Source: Spirosoma profusum (GTDB taxonomy: Bacteria; Bacteroidota; Bacteroidia; Cytophagales; Spirosomataceae). Taken from it: a stretch of 33,421 nt of DNA. Under the pieces are notes generated by a model. The model made no database searches. It was not told where the DNA came from and saw only the letters and a list, made by a program, of their open reading frames with translations. Numbering within the stretch: the stretch's first letter is position 1; each line of letters starts with the position of its first letter. The position numbers and the translations under genes were made by a program. The stretch is from NCBI RefSeq assembly GCF_014699005.1, contig NZ_JACWZY010000053.1, positions 1-33,421 of the forward strand, written 5' to 3'. Below are positions 22,341-31,412 of this stretch, piece after piece.

Positions 22341-23456
22341 TCATTGGACCACCGTCGTTTCAATCGTTTTCAGAATTGTCGGCAACTTCTCGTGGGCGTT
22401 GTTGCAGAGGAGAATAATCGTTTTATCGGCATCCACGTAGCGAATAATCTGCGTTTTGTAGCCGGGGTTATCGCCACTGTGACGTACCACTTTTCCAAGT
22501 TTGGATTGCTGCAACTCCCACCCAAACCCGTACGGCGACGTAGTGCCATCGTTTAGTCTGGCGGGTTTAAAAGCCTCCGCAAGTGTTTGGTGATTAACCA
22601 ATTGGCTAGAATATAGCGCCCGGTCCCATTTCAGTAAATCGTCGGCAGTGGAACTGATACGTCCGGGACCTTTGCGGTTGCCGAGCCAGATGGCATAATT
22701 GAACTGCGGAAACGAATCAGCCCGAACGTAGCGTTTTTTCTCCGGTACGTATAGATGCCCCCAGGCCATAGTGGGCAATTTCACTTTCTGATCGAGGGTA
22801 GGAATATCGGTGTGCGTCATGCCAACCGGATTGAAAATGCGCGACCGGCAAAACTGAATGAAATCCTGCCCGGAAGCACGTTCGGCAATGCTGGCCAGTA
22901 GCATATAACCCGTGTTGCTGTACTCGTACTTCGCACCGGGCTCAAACAATTTTGGCGGATGGTATTTGATGAGGTAAGCAATGTTGTCGGCATTGTCAGC
23001 CACCTTAGTCTTATCCCAATACTTATCCATTACGTCCTGATAATCAGGTAAACCCGATGTGTGGTTAAGCAAATGACGAATGGTAATTCCTGGATACGGC
23101 AAATTCGAAATGTACTTGTCAATTCGGTCGTCATACTCTAGTTTACCTTCCTGTTTCAGCATCAGAATGGTCATAGCCGTAAACTGTTTCGAAACCGACG
23201 CCAGTTCGAAAATCGAGCCCGTGGTCATAGGCGTTTTCGTTTCGAAATTCTGGTAACCGAACGCTTTTTCGTAAACCGGTTTGCCTCCGTTAGCAATCAG
23301 CACAACGCCACTAAAGTCAGGAATATCAGCGAAAAGGGCATCCAACTCTTTTTCGAGAGACGTTGACGATTTTGGGTTGGGATATGTATAGGCTACGAAA
23401 AATAAGGCACTAATTACTACAATGGCCAGAGGAAGACGATATCGAAGTAAGGTCAT
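22341..23456 (-). CDS. Serine hydrolase of the beta-lactamase/PBP4 (class C) family
   Basis: A 371-aa protein with an N-terminal signal or anchor helix (RLPLAIVVISALFFVAYTY). The SxxK nucleophile motif is S87-V-S-K90 in FELASVSKQFTAM; the YxN motif is Y179-S-N181 in KYEYSNTGYM; a HSGDNPG segment near the C-terminus stands in for the KTG box. This family includes esterases, D-aminopeptidases and carboxypeptidases as well as AmpC; the H-x-G variant points to a peptidase or esterase rather than a true beta-lactamase. Periplasmic or lipid-anchored. Convergent with the S9 peptidase (57-nt gap). Confidence 0.9.
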   Translation of the reverse strand: MTLLRYRLPLAIVVISALFFVAYTYPNPKSSTSLEKELDALFADIPDFSGVVLIANGGKPVYEKAFGYQNFETKTPMTTGSIFELASVSKQFTAMTILMLKQEGKLEYDDRIDKYISNLPYPGITIRHLLNHTSGLPDYQDVMDKYWDKTKVADNADNIAYLIKYHPPKLFEPGAKYEYSNTGYMLLASIAERASGQDFIQFCRSRIFNPVGMTHTDIPTLDQKVKLPTMAWGHLYVPEKKRYVRADSFPQFNYAIWLGNRKGPGRISSTADDLLKWDRALYSSQLVNHQTLAEAFKPARLNDGTTSPYGFGWELQQSKLGKVVRHSGDNPGYKTQIIRYVDADKTIILLCNNAHEKLPTILKTIETTVVQ

Positions 23457-23544
23457 TGGGTAGTTGATGAAGGGTGTATGTTAACCGCAAATGTCAAAGC
23501 GCTAAAAAATAGGTTGAACCTTTCAAGACAGGCCCCTAATAAGC

Positions 23545-23604
23545 ATTTTTGTCATTCTGACGAAGGAAAATTTAAGATTTTTCCTTCGTCAGAATGACAA
23601 AAAT
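23545..23604. terminator. Perfect 26-bp hairpin after the SusD gene
   Basis: Arms 23545-23570 and 23579-23604 are perfect complements (left arm starts ATTTTTGTCATTCTGACG) with an 8-nt loop. T-runs flank the stem on both sides, so it can terminate transcription in either direction. It lies just downstream of the minus-strand SusD stop. The GTCATTCTGACGAAGG core resembles dispersed REP-type palindromes, so it may be a repeat element serving as a terminator. Confidence 0.75.
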
Positions 23605-23621
23605 AGACTACAGTCTTGTTC

Positions 23622-24923
23622 TTAACTCGGATCAGTAGCAGGCGTACTCGTATTATTTTCCCGCTCTACACGTGGGTAGGGGAAAAAATTACGGTTCCGC
23701 TCCGAACCAGCTGCACCCGGACCCGGCCGGTTAAACCGACGGCTATCCTCAAGCCGGAAGCCCGTGAACGCCAGTTCAATATGGCGATTACGTAGTATTT
23801 CCAGCAGAATAGCATCGGCTGTTTGAGCGCCACTGTAAGCAGGTAAACCAGCACCCACCCCGAAGGCATCAGTAGCCGCCGTTTTGGTCAGCACTTTATT
23901 TAGAGCCGTTACGGCACCCGTCAGATCACCCTTGCGGGCCGAAGCTTCGGCCTGAATCAGCAGGATTTCGCCGGGGAGATACACCGGAATGGGTGTATTG
24001 TTTGCCGTATAAAAACCGGTTCCCAGATTTGCTTTCGTATTTGCTGTTTGTGTGTAGAAAGCAATTCGTTTGTCAGCAGCATTTGGGGCCAGAACTGCCG
24101 GTAAACCCAGCGCCGTGTTGGTTGGCGCATACACGTTCACATTCCCGAATGCCGTGAAGAAAATCGGGTTGCGTGACGTATCATCGAAGTTAAACACTGA
24201 CTTCTTGGTCAGATCGACTTTGGCAGCTGCCGCTAAGGCTTTATCGTAGTCGCCAGCCATCAACGCATACCGGGCAATCAGTGCCTGCAACGTATTAGGA
24301 ATGTCGATACCGGCAGGTACTTTGCCCGTGAAGTTAGCTGATACCGGGTTAGCCGTTACCATCGTTGCCGCCGTCTCTAGCGAAGCAATGGCATTTTTCA
24401 GCATATCGATTCGGTCGACGAAGGGCGCGTTTTCGCCCGTAACAATCGGTGCCGACTGGAAGAACTGTGCCAACGTACCAATGGCCAACGCCCGGAAAAT
24501 AGACGCGTAAGCAACGATACCGCTTTTGGTGCCTGGATCGGTTACAACACCCGTATTCGCTAACACCAGATCGGCGTTGGAACGTAGCAGTTGGGATTGG
24601 GTCCAGATGATACGTACTACTCCGTTTGAGCTTGTTACGTTAGCCTGACCCTGTTGCAGGGCAAATTCTTCGCCGTTGCCCTGGTTCAGTACAATCAACT
24701 CATTAGTAGTCAGCCCGCCAGCCGAAACGGCGCTGCCCAAAACAGACCCGCCACCACCTACGGAGTAGCGGTACTGCAAACTGTTACAAACCGTAATCAG
24801 CCCGTCAGTCGAACCAACCACCTGCGGCTGGCTGGCCGTGCTAGGGTTCAGATATTCCTGCGTACAGGCGTTCTGGAGTACCAGTAAACCCGCTAGAACG
24901 GAAGTTATGATGATTTTTTTCAT
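23622..24923 (-). CDS. SusD/RagB-family outer-membrane lipoprotein
   Basis: A 433-aa nutrient-binding lipoprotein that caps the SusC channel at the cell surface. Lipoprotein signal MKKIIITSVLAGLLVLQNAC with C20 as the lipidated residue. Family features: TPR-like helical repeats (YASIFRALAIGTLAQFFQSAPI, TLQALIARYALMAGDYDKALAAA) and the C-terminal EILRNRHIELAFTGFRLEDSRRF segment typical of RagB/SusD ends. At 433 aa it is at the shorter end of the family. It lies 56 nt after the SusC stop, forming the usual SusC-SusD operon. Ligand cannot be inferred; no glycoside hydrolase or sensor gene accompanies it here. Confidence 0.93.
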   Translation of the reverse strand: MKKIIITSVLAGLLVLQNACTQEYLNPSTASQPQVVGSTDGLITVCNSLQYRYSVGGGGSVLGSAVSAGGLTTNELIVLNQGNGEEFALQQGQANVTSSNGVVRIIWTQSQLLRSNADLVLANTGVVTDPGTKSGIVAYASIFRALAIGTLAQFFQSAPIVTGENAPFVDRIDMLKNAIASLETAATMVTANPVSANFTGKVPAGIDIPNTLQALIARYALMAGDYDKALAAAAKVDLTKKSVFNFDDTSRNPIFFTAFGNVNVYAPTNTALGLPAVLAPNAADKRIAFYTQTANTKANLGTGFYTANNTPIPVYLPGEILLIQAEASARKGDLTGAVTALNKVLTKTAATDAFGVGAGLPAYSGAQTADAILLEILRNRHIELAFTGFRLEDSRRFNRPGPGAAGSERNRNFFPYPRVERENNTSTPATDPS

Positions 24924-24979
24924 GTTAGTCGTAAGTCGCTAATTGTCAGCCTCTGATGACTGACCACTGTCGACTTGTT

Positions 24980-27900
24980 TTAGAATGAAGCCGATAATTT
25001 TACCTGATACGTGCGGGGAATGGGTACGTTACCGAAATCAAGGCCACGTAGCAAATCGTTGGTGCCACCTGCGTTGGTTTCCGGATCGAAACCCGTGTAT
25101 TTATCCCATGAATACAAATTGCGGCCAATCAGTGATACGTTAATGTTGCTGACGTTTTTAATCAACTTAGGCAACGTATAACTCAGCGAAACTTCCCGCA
25201 GTTTGGTGTAAGCACCGCTTTCTACGCGCCATTCTTCGGTGTTGTAAATCGCGAAAATGTATCCCCGTTGTCTTTCTCCTTTTAACTCCTGTTCTACGTA
25301 ATCACCAATACCAACGCCCTGCCGCGTCCGACGGTCAGCGTTAAATACGTCGACGCCCTGCACGGCATCCAATAAAATGTGCAGTGAGAATGCTTTGTAA
25401 TTCAGATTTGTCGTGAACGAACCCGTCCATTTTGGGTTCGGGTTGGCGATCACAATGTTCGCTGTTGGAGACGCCGTGTTTGGCTGTCCTTCTGAATTGC
25501 GAGCTTTTACAAAGTCAGTTGAGCCAACTGCCTGCGACGAAGCCCGTTCTGATTGTGGGAAATCTTGCGCAGTTAACAGTAATTCACCATTATCCTTACG
25601 TGCGTATCCAGTTCCATAATACACGCTGGCGGGCTGACCTTGTAACAGATAAGGGGCGCCAGCAGGCGATGCAATGGCAATAGCGGGGCTTCCCAACGAC
25701 AATACCTTGTTTCGGTTGCTGTTGAAAATAGCCGTTACGTCCCAGGTGAAATCCCTGGTTTTAACGGGTACAAGGTCCAGAACAACTTCAACACCCTTGT
25801 TTTCCATCGTACCTACGTTGTTAATAATCCCTGTTCCGCCCGACGACGGTGCCAGCGCCCGGTTCACAACCAGATCTTTAATCTGCTGGTTATAATACGT
25901 TACGCCCAGGCCAACCCGGTTATTCACGAACGAAAGGTCGACACCGCCCTCAATTTCGGCCATTCGCTCAGGCCGAACCAGTGGGTTAGCTAATTGAGCG
26001 TTAGGCTGTAACGTATTCTTACCCAGATACGCAAGTGGCGTGAACTGATAGAAACGGCTGTACGAACCAACACCCGACAGGTTACCTGCCTCCCCATAGC
26101 TGAGCCGTAATTTCAGGCTATTGAACGCCTTATTGAATGAGGCATCTTTCCAGAAACTCAGGTCAGAAACGACAAACGAACCACTGACTTTCGGATAAAA
26201 CTGATTGGTCACTTCAGGCGAAAATTTCGACGACTGGTCGCGACGAACAGCCGCCGTCACGAACGCCAAATTGTTGTAGCCAATTGTGGCCTGTGCGAAA
26301 TAACCACTCAGGTTAAAACGGTCGAGGCTGTAGTTGGCCTGAACCGTCGTGCTGGCGGCACCGGCCACGGTTTCGATAAAGGGCGACAGGTTCTGGCCCT
26401 GCGCAATTGAGTAATCGGACCGGAAAAACTGATAGCTGTAACCGGCCATCGCATTCAGCTTGAACTGCTCCGATAATTGCCGCTCGTAGCTGATATTCAG
26501 GTCGGTATTTATCTGGAAAACCGTGTTATTTGCCGTGGCCGAATACCCCAGCGGATATAGGTTTGCACCTAGTTGGGCCTGACCTGCATATGGGTAGGGG
26601 CGAATGTAATTTTGCCCAACCTGCCCATACGTATCAACGCCCAGAATGTAGTCGATGCTCAGTCCTTTCAGCGGAGTCAGGTTCAATTGAACATCGCTCA
26701 CAGTACGGTTCACCGACTGCGTAAAACGCATATCTTCGATGGTCGACAGCGGGTTCACACGAGGGCCTTCAACCGCCTGCAAGTTGCCCGACGCATCGCG
26801 CTTGGTGATGTCGTAGATGTTGTTCAGGATGGTCACCGAGTTCATCGGGCTGTAGAATACGTTCCCGTTGGCTTTCTCGTTGGCGAAGCTGTTGGCGTAG
26901 GTTAAGCCAGCCGAAAGTTTCGCCCAGTTGGTCAGGCGCTGGTCGAGACGAGCGCGGAAATTATAGCGGGTAAAATCGGTGCCTTTGATGATCCCTTCGT
27001 TTTTCAGATACCCAAACGATACGTAGTACTGCGTGTTGTCGCGTCCGCCCGATACCGAAATCGAATTGTCGGTACCATATCCCGTCCGGAAAATCTGGTC
27101 GAAATAATTGTAACGCGGTACGTTATCTACTACGTTCGATAGGAGGTAGTTAGGCGTACCATCGCGGTTAATCAACGTAAACGTAGTAGCCGGATTCAGT
27201 GCAATAGCTGCCTGTTGGGCCGCCCCTAGTGCGAAGGTCTGGATTGGGTAGAGCCGTTGCTGGGCATTCCCAAACGTTTTGTTGTACAGGTTAATCGGTA
27301 CGCTTTTCCGAAGTTCATTGACATTGAACGAGGTCGAAACGGTGATTTTTGGAGCGCCCGTCGTACCTCGTTTGGTCGTAATAATGACTACCCCGTTGGC
27401 CGCCCGCGAACCGTATTGCGCAGCCGCAGCTGCTCCGTTCAATACGCTCAACGTAGCAATATCGTTGGGGCTGATATCGGCGAGTCGGTTCGTACCCGCC
27501 TGTGCCGAGCCAATCTGATCGGCCACGGCGAGTTGCGATACGTTGCTGCTCTGATTGCTCACAATAACCCCATCAATAACGTAGAGCGGGTCCGACGAAC
27601 CCGTCAGCGATTTGATCCCCCGCAAGCGAATGGACATCGACCCAGAAGGGTCGCCTGAGTTCTGAACAATTTGAGCACCAGGAACTTTGCCTTGCAGCGA
27701 GTTCAACAACCCAGCCGAACCGGATTGCTGTATATCCGATGCTTTAATCGTACTGATCGCGTTACCGAGCGAACGCCGTGAAGCCTGCTGACCCGGTGAC
27801 GTAACAACTACTTCATCAAGGTTGGCAATGTCTTCTTTCAGCGTTACGTTCACGGTCGATTGTGCACCTGCATTTACCGTCTGCGTTGCCGCCTGATAAC

Positions 27901-28165
27901 CGACAGCCGTGATCCGTAATGTTACCTGGCCATCGCTGATTGGCGTGAATTGATAGTTGCCGTCGACATCGGTAACGGTACCGGTGTTCGTTCCCGGTAC
28001 CTGAACGGTGACGCCCGGAATCCCGTTTCCGTTGGCATCGGTGATACGTCCGCGAATAGGCGGGCGCGTTCCCTGCCCGAAGCTGATTGTGTACAGCAAA
28101 AGCATTGCCCAAATGAGTCCAACCTGCCGGGCATGTTGAACTATGAGCGAATAAACGTGGGTCAT
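24980..28165 (-). CDS. SusC/RagA-family TonB-dependent outer-membrane transporter
   Basis: A 1061-aa receptor. Signal peptide up to about residue 30 (ends SFGQ). Residues ~35-115 are the carboxypeptidase-D-like regulatory domain (IRGRITDANGNGIPGVTVQVPGT...). LDEVVVTSPGQ marks the TonB-box region before the plug, whose family signature DPLYVIDGV is followed by ISPNDIATLSVLNGAAAAAQYGSRAANGVVIITTKRG. The rest is the 22-strand barrel, ending in an aromatic residue (SASF). It imports a substrate across the outer membrane using TonB energy, with the SusD partner at 23622. No anti-sigma/ECF sigma pair is adjacent, so regulation is not visible. Substrate unknown. Confidence 0.95.
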   Translation of the reverse strand: MTHVYSLIVQHARQVGLIWAMLLLYTISFGQGTRPPIRGRITDANGNGIPGVTVQVPGTNTGTVTDVDGNYQFTPISDGQVTLRITAVGYQAATQTVNAGAQSTVNVTLKEDIANLDEVVVTSPGQQASRRSLGNAISTIKASDIQQSGSAGLLNSLQGKVPGAQIVQNSGDPSGSMSIRLRGIKSLTGSSDPLYVIDGVIVSNQSSNVSQLAVADQIGSAQAGTNRLADISPNDIATLSVLNGAAAAAQYGSRAANGVVIITTKRGTTGAPKITVSTSFNVNELRKSVPINLYNKTFGNAQQRLYPIQTFALGAAQQAAIALNPATTFTLINRDGTPNYLLSNVVDNVPRYNYFDQIFRTGYGTDNSISVSGGRDNTQYYVSFGYLKNEGIIKGTDFTRYNFRARLDQRLTNWAKLSAGLTYANSFANEKANGNVFYSPMNSVTILNNIYDITKRDASGNLQAVEGPRVNPLSTIEDMRFTQSVNRTVSDVQLNLTPLKGLSIDYILGVDTYGQVGQNYIRPYPYAGQAQLGANLYPLGYSATANNTVFQINTDLNISYERQLSEQFKLNAMAGYSYQFFRSDYSIAQGQNLSPFIETVAGAASTTVQANYSLDRFNLSGYFAQATIGYNNLAFVTAAVRRDQSSKFSPEVTNQFYPKVSGSFVVSDLSFWKDASFNKAFNSLKLRLSYGEAGNLSGVGSYSRFYQFTPLAYLGKNTLQPNAQLANPLVRPERMAEIEGGVDLSFVNNRVGLGVTYYNQQIKDLVVNRALAPSSGGTGIINNVGTMENKGVEVVLDLVPVKTRDFTWDVTAIFNSNRNKVLSLGSPAIAIASPAGAPYLLQGQPASVYYGTGYARKDNGELLLTAQDFPQSERASSQAVGSTDFVKARNSEGQPNTASPTANIVIANPNPKWTGSFTTNLNYKAFSLHILLDAVQGVDVFNADRRTRQGVGIGDYVEQELKGERQRGYIFAIYNTEEWRVESGAYTKLREVSLSYTLPKLIKNVSNINVSLIGRNLYSWDKYTGFDPETNAGGTNDLLRGLDFGNVPIPRTYQVKLSASF

Positions 28166-28690
28166 AGTACCTGATGTTAGGTGAGAATGTACTGAGAAAA
28201 GTTAATTGTAATCTACAAATCTAATGAAATCGGGGTTACTTTAAATGGGGTAATAGCCGTATTCGCCAGATAATTGGCGTATGGTGAGGTGAAATCTCTG
28301 GTTGCCTTAGTTCCTGATAAAACTATTAAAATACAAGATTGTCCGGAAAAGTAAGATAAGCGAATACGGGTGAGCAGCTCCTACCGCTGAGACAGGGAAA
28401 GTATTATTGTGAAATGAGTTATGACCGAGGTTATTGAATGAAACTCGATAAGCCAACGCCTTGGGGGTGATGTGCTGAAGGCCAGACCATTTTGCTAGTT
28501 TTACGCCATGAGTAAGCATAAAAACAATTTCATGTCGTCTGGACGCATAAGTGCCGGTTTCGTGTATTCACCGGCTTGATGAAGGACTTGGTTGATTATG
28601 ATATTCGGCTGTTGAGCGATTGGAAAGGCTGTGACGTTATTGAGTTACAAGGGCGTCGGAAATGTATTTCAAGTTGTTTTGCAGTCAAAC
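28166..28690. other. Gene-free stretch upstream of SusC
   Basis: No convincing gene. It should contain the minus-strand SusC promoter. A small stem, CGCCA (28264-28268) with TTGGCG (28274-28279), is the only structure seen. Short ORFs here show no family resemblance. Confidence 0.4.
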
Positions 28691-28724
28691 AAAAAAAGCA
28701 CTTTGTAAGTGTTTACAAAGTGCT
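28691..28724 (-). terminator. Rho-independent terminator of the tRNA(CAU) locus
   Basis: AGCACTTTGTAA (28697-28708), GTGT loop, then TTACAAAGTGCT (28713-28724): a perfect 12-bp stem. On the minus strand it is followed by seven T (the A-run at 28691-28697). It lies 12 nt beyond the 3' end of the tRNA fragment and is therefore the old tRNA terminator on the chromosome side. Confidence 0.85.
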
Positions 28725-28736
28725 TAATTATGAGGG

Positions 28737-28789
28737 TGGGCCAGGCAGGGCTCGAACCTGCGACTTACTGATTATGAGTCAGCGGCTCT
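28737..28789 (-). tRNA. 3' fragment of a tRNA(CAU) gene; probable attachment site
   Basis: Read on the minus strand it gives AGAGC (D-arm 3' strand), GCTGA-CTCATAA-TCAGT (anticodon arm, anticodon CAT), a GCAGG-TTCGAGC-CCTGC T-arm, and CTGGCCC plus A as acceptor end and discriminator. The 5' half (acceptor 5' strand and D-arm 5' strand) is missing: sequence beyond 28790 bears no resemblance to it. Anticodon CAU means Met or lysidine-modified Ile. A tRNA 3' end beside an integrase gene is the classic scar of site-specific integration. The complete tRNA should lie at the element's far end, outside the window. Confidence 0.85.
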
Positions 28790-28927
28790 CTTCATTTTGT
28801 TATTTTTGATTAGTTTCTAATGGGCTGATAATCTGCGAATACAAGGCTTTTTAGTGTTGATTGGTTTTTGTTATTCCCGGCTATTTATATAAGTTTGTGT
28901 AAACCACTGTGTAAACCGGGCTTTTTT

Positions 28928-30181
28928 ATGGCCAAAGCTACTGATTACAAAGACAGCGATGCGCTGGTTAAAGTCATTCTCTACAAATCTAAGACATTGG
29001 CCGATGGGTCGCACCCGCTTATGGTGCGAATTACCAAAGATCGCCAGCGAAAATACGTTTCCACCGGACTTAGCTTGCAACTGAAGCACTGGGATGATAA
29101 AAAGGCAGAACCGCGCCGGAATTGCCCGGACCGATTACTGGTAGAGGCCTCTATTAACAAGTGGAAAGCCAAGTTTACCGAAGCCGCCAGCGACCTCAAG
29201 CAGGAGGAAAAACCCTTCAGCGCTTTACGGGTTGCCGCCAAGGCCGCTAAGTCCGTTCGCAAGGTAAGCGTGCTGGGCTTTATCGATGAATACAACGACA
29301 GGCTCAATAAAGAAAAACGTATGGGTACGGCCTCAACAGTGCGGGATATACGCCGGGCGTTGGTGCGCTATGAGACCGACGAAGGCCGTTCACCTGAAAA
29401 GCTGCTATTTACTGAGGTTACTCCTGGCTACCTGGATGACTTCCGCTCAACGCTGGCTGAACGGGGACTGGCCGAAACATCGATGGCGGTTTATTTCCGA
29501 ACGCTACGACTGGTCTACAACCAGGCCATAAAGCGCGGCTTGGTACATGATAAGCATTACCCTTTCCGGGAGTTTAAAGTCAGCCAGTTCGACCTGAGAA
29601 CGCGCAAACGGGCTATCTCCAAAGAAGAGATCGGGCGAATCGTTGACCTAAAACCTGAAACGGCCCGGTTGCAGCTTGCCCGGGACTTGTTTGTATTCAG
29701 TTACTACGGGGCAGGTATCAACTTTGTCGATATGGCTTATCTGACCTGGAATGACGTGCAGAATGGACGCCTGCGTTACGAGCGCAAAAAAACGGGACAC
29801 CTGTTCAATTTTAAGCTCTCTGTTATCGCCCAGCAAATTCTGGATTATTACCGGCCGCTTACCTATAAAGGTATTGATGCCTATGTATTTCCAATTCTGG
29901 ACCGCCACCGCCACCAGACACCCAAACAGGTTGATAACCGGATACATAAGATACTGGGCCAGGTAAATCCTGATTTGAAAGTGATAGCCCAGATGGCTGG
30001 GGTAGAGGTTGTCCTGACTACGTATGTGGCCCGCCATAGCTTCGCTACAGCGCTTAAGTATTCAGGTGTGGCAACGGCTGTGATTTCGGAAGCGATGGGC
30101 CACCAGACCGAAAGCATTACACAGACGTATCTGGCTTCGTTTGAGAATGAATTGATTGATGAAGCTTTTGACAATTTGTAG
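28928..30181 (+). CDS. Tyrosine recombinase (integrase) of the integrative element
   Basis: A 417-aa integrase from ATG 28928; the extension to 28868 has no homology. Arm-binding domain at ~10-110 (VKVILYKSKTLADGSHPLMVRITKDRQRKYVSTGL), SAM-like core-binding domain at ~115-220, catalytic domain to the end. Catalytic residues: R369 and H370 in YVARHSFAT, H392 in MGHQTES, nucleophile Y401 in TQTYL. At the Arg I site the sequence is YYGAGINFVD, with Ala262 where many relatives have Arg; CTnDOT IntDOT is a known family member that also lacks Arg I. It lies 140 bp from the tRNA fragment and reads into the element. The next gene begins right after its stop. Confidence 0.93.
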   Translation: MAKATDYKDSDALVKVILYKSKTLADGSHPLMVRITKDRQRKYVSTGLSLQLKHWDDKKAEPRRNCPDRLLVEASINKWKAKFTEAASDLKQEEKPFSALRVAAKAAKSVRKVSVLGFIDEYNDRLNKEKRMGTASTVRDIRRALVRYETDEGRSPEKLLFTEVTPGYLDDFRSTLAERGLAETSMAVYFRTLRLVYNQAIKRGLVHDKHYPFREFKVSQFDLRTRKRAISKEEIGRIVDLKPETARLQLARDLFVFSYYGAGINFVDMAYLTWNDVQNGRLRYERKKTGHLFNFKLSVIAQQILDYYRPLTYKGIDAYVFPILDRHRHQTPKQVDNRIHKILGQVNPDLKVIAQMAGVEVVLTTYVARHSFATALKYSGVATAVISEAMGHQTESITQTYLASFENELIDEAFDNL

Positions 30182-30186
30182 TGGAG

Positions 30187-31341
30187 ATGGATCGTCTGAT
30201 TTTAAGTCAAGAACAAGTAGAAAGGCTCTATGATGAAATTAAGCACTACCCTGCCTTGATTTCAACTTTGAGTGATTATGAAAGATCAAAGATAAAGGTG
30301 TTTGCCAATCTGAAGCTAGGCCTAGCTTCAGCAGTAAGAGAGAGACTTCAAAAAGAAGTTTATGATGATACTGGTGGTTGTATTGGCACTCAACAGCAAT
30401 TAAATGAATGGTTAACAAATGTAAGCCTGGAAGATGATGCAACAAAAGTATTAAGGGAGCTAACTGATTATGAGGAGTCAATAAACCCAAAGCAACAACA
30501 AATGAATGAACACGTTACTATTGATCAAATAATAGCTAAACGCCGTGAAAAACTCAGCTATTTATTAAGTGATGAAAATACAAATCTGTTGTATGCTCCC
30601 TTTCCTAAGGTTTGGAAAGGGTCGGTTGAAGAAATGAAAGTTATTGAGAAAACACTTAGACAATCATTAATCAATAGTCTAAATAGCGCATGGGCTGTTT
30701 CAGAAGAGTGGGTTAAAGATTTTAGGCAAGAGGCTATTCAACAACCCCATGATATCGATAACATATTCAATGCTCATTTTAGCCACTACAAAAATTTAAC
30801 CAACCAATACAAGCCCTTTAATCGCTGGGCCCTAGAATATTGGCCTGAGCCAGTAAAGCCCGATTCCAAATATGTAGTCAATGGTTTATGGAGAGAATTA
30901 TTCGACTTATGCTATACCAACAACGTAGAAATGGGTGTTGCTTTTGATCTAGTTGAAATAGTATTTTCTGCGAATTTAACTGTGGCTAAGCTTAGTAGGG
31001 ATCGGGTCAACCAGTCGGCTCTTGAAAACGCGGTAGATGAACTTGGGTTAAGTATTACTAAGAATGCACAAAATATCAATGATGATAAATTAACAGATAG
31101 AGAAAAAGCACTGATTCATTGTTATAAAGGGTTACCACCAATAAGTAGAGGGGAGCCTTTATACAATAAATATATAGCTCTTGCCACACCTAAAAAGCGC
31201 ATAAGCTACCCAAATGATTCAATAGTAAGAGCAAAGAGGCTAATAGCATCAATCGAAAAAATACTACCAATGCTAGATGAATTTGAAAGGAAACAGGCTG
31301 AAAATGAAATAAATACAATCTGGGCAAATTTTAGTAACTAG
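30187..31341 (+). CDS. Unknown protein, AT-rich cargo gene
   Basis: A 384-aa protein from ATG 30187; a GTG at 30181 overlapping the integrase stop is an alternative start. I recognise no family. It appears largely helical and charged, with no signal peptide or membrane segment. Coiled-coil-like charged stretches lie near 90-170. The C-terminal part carries ALIHCYKGLPPISRGEPLYNKY and a helical RAKRLIASIEKILPMLDEFERKQAENEI end. The DNA is visibly more AT-rich than its neighbours and almost free of the TACGT word, so it probably has a separate origin. Placement between integrase and excisionase-like genes is a common cargo slot, sometimes for defence genes, but nothing in the sequence shows such a role. 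Confidence 0.75.
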   Translation: MDRLILSQEQVERLYDEIKHYPALISTLSDYERSKIKVFANLKLGLASAVRERLQKEVYDDTGGCIGTQQQLNEWLTNVSLEDDATKVLRELTDYEESINPKQQQMNEHVTIDQIIAKRREKLSYLLSDENTNLLYAPFPKVWKGSVEEMKVIEKTLRQSLINSLNSAWAVSEEWVKDFRQEAIQQPHDIDNIFNAHFSHYKNLTNQYKPFNRWALEYWPEPVKPDSKYVVNGLWRELFDLCYTNNVEMGVAFDLVEIVFSANLTVAKLSRDRVNQSALENAVDELGLSITKNAQNINDDKLTDREKALIHCYKGLPPISRGEPLYNKYIALATPKKRISYPNDSIVRAKRLIASIEKILPMLDEFERKQAENEINTIWANFSN

Positions 31342-31412
31342 TTGCAACCGGTTGCTCTCTTTTAACCCGGCTAATCTTTGCTACCGTCAATCACGTAAAA
31401 CGACGGCAAGCA

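Noticed and set aside
22341..23456. Calling the serine hydrolase an AmpC beta-lactamase
   Set aside because: The KTG box is replaced by HSG, and the family contains many peptidases and esterases; resistance cannot be inferred.
27257..27658. Plus-strand ORF of 133 codons inside the SusC gene
   Set aside because: Antisense shadow of a strongly recognisable SusC frame.
28307..28519. Minus-strand ORF of 70 codons upstream of SusC
   Set aside because: No family resemblance, signal or conserved neighbour; consistent with chance.
28576..28809. Plus-strand ORF of 77 codons across the tRNA fragment
   Set aside because: It reads through the terminator and antisense to the tRNA piece; the coding potential is accidental.
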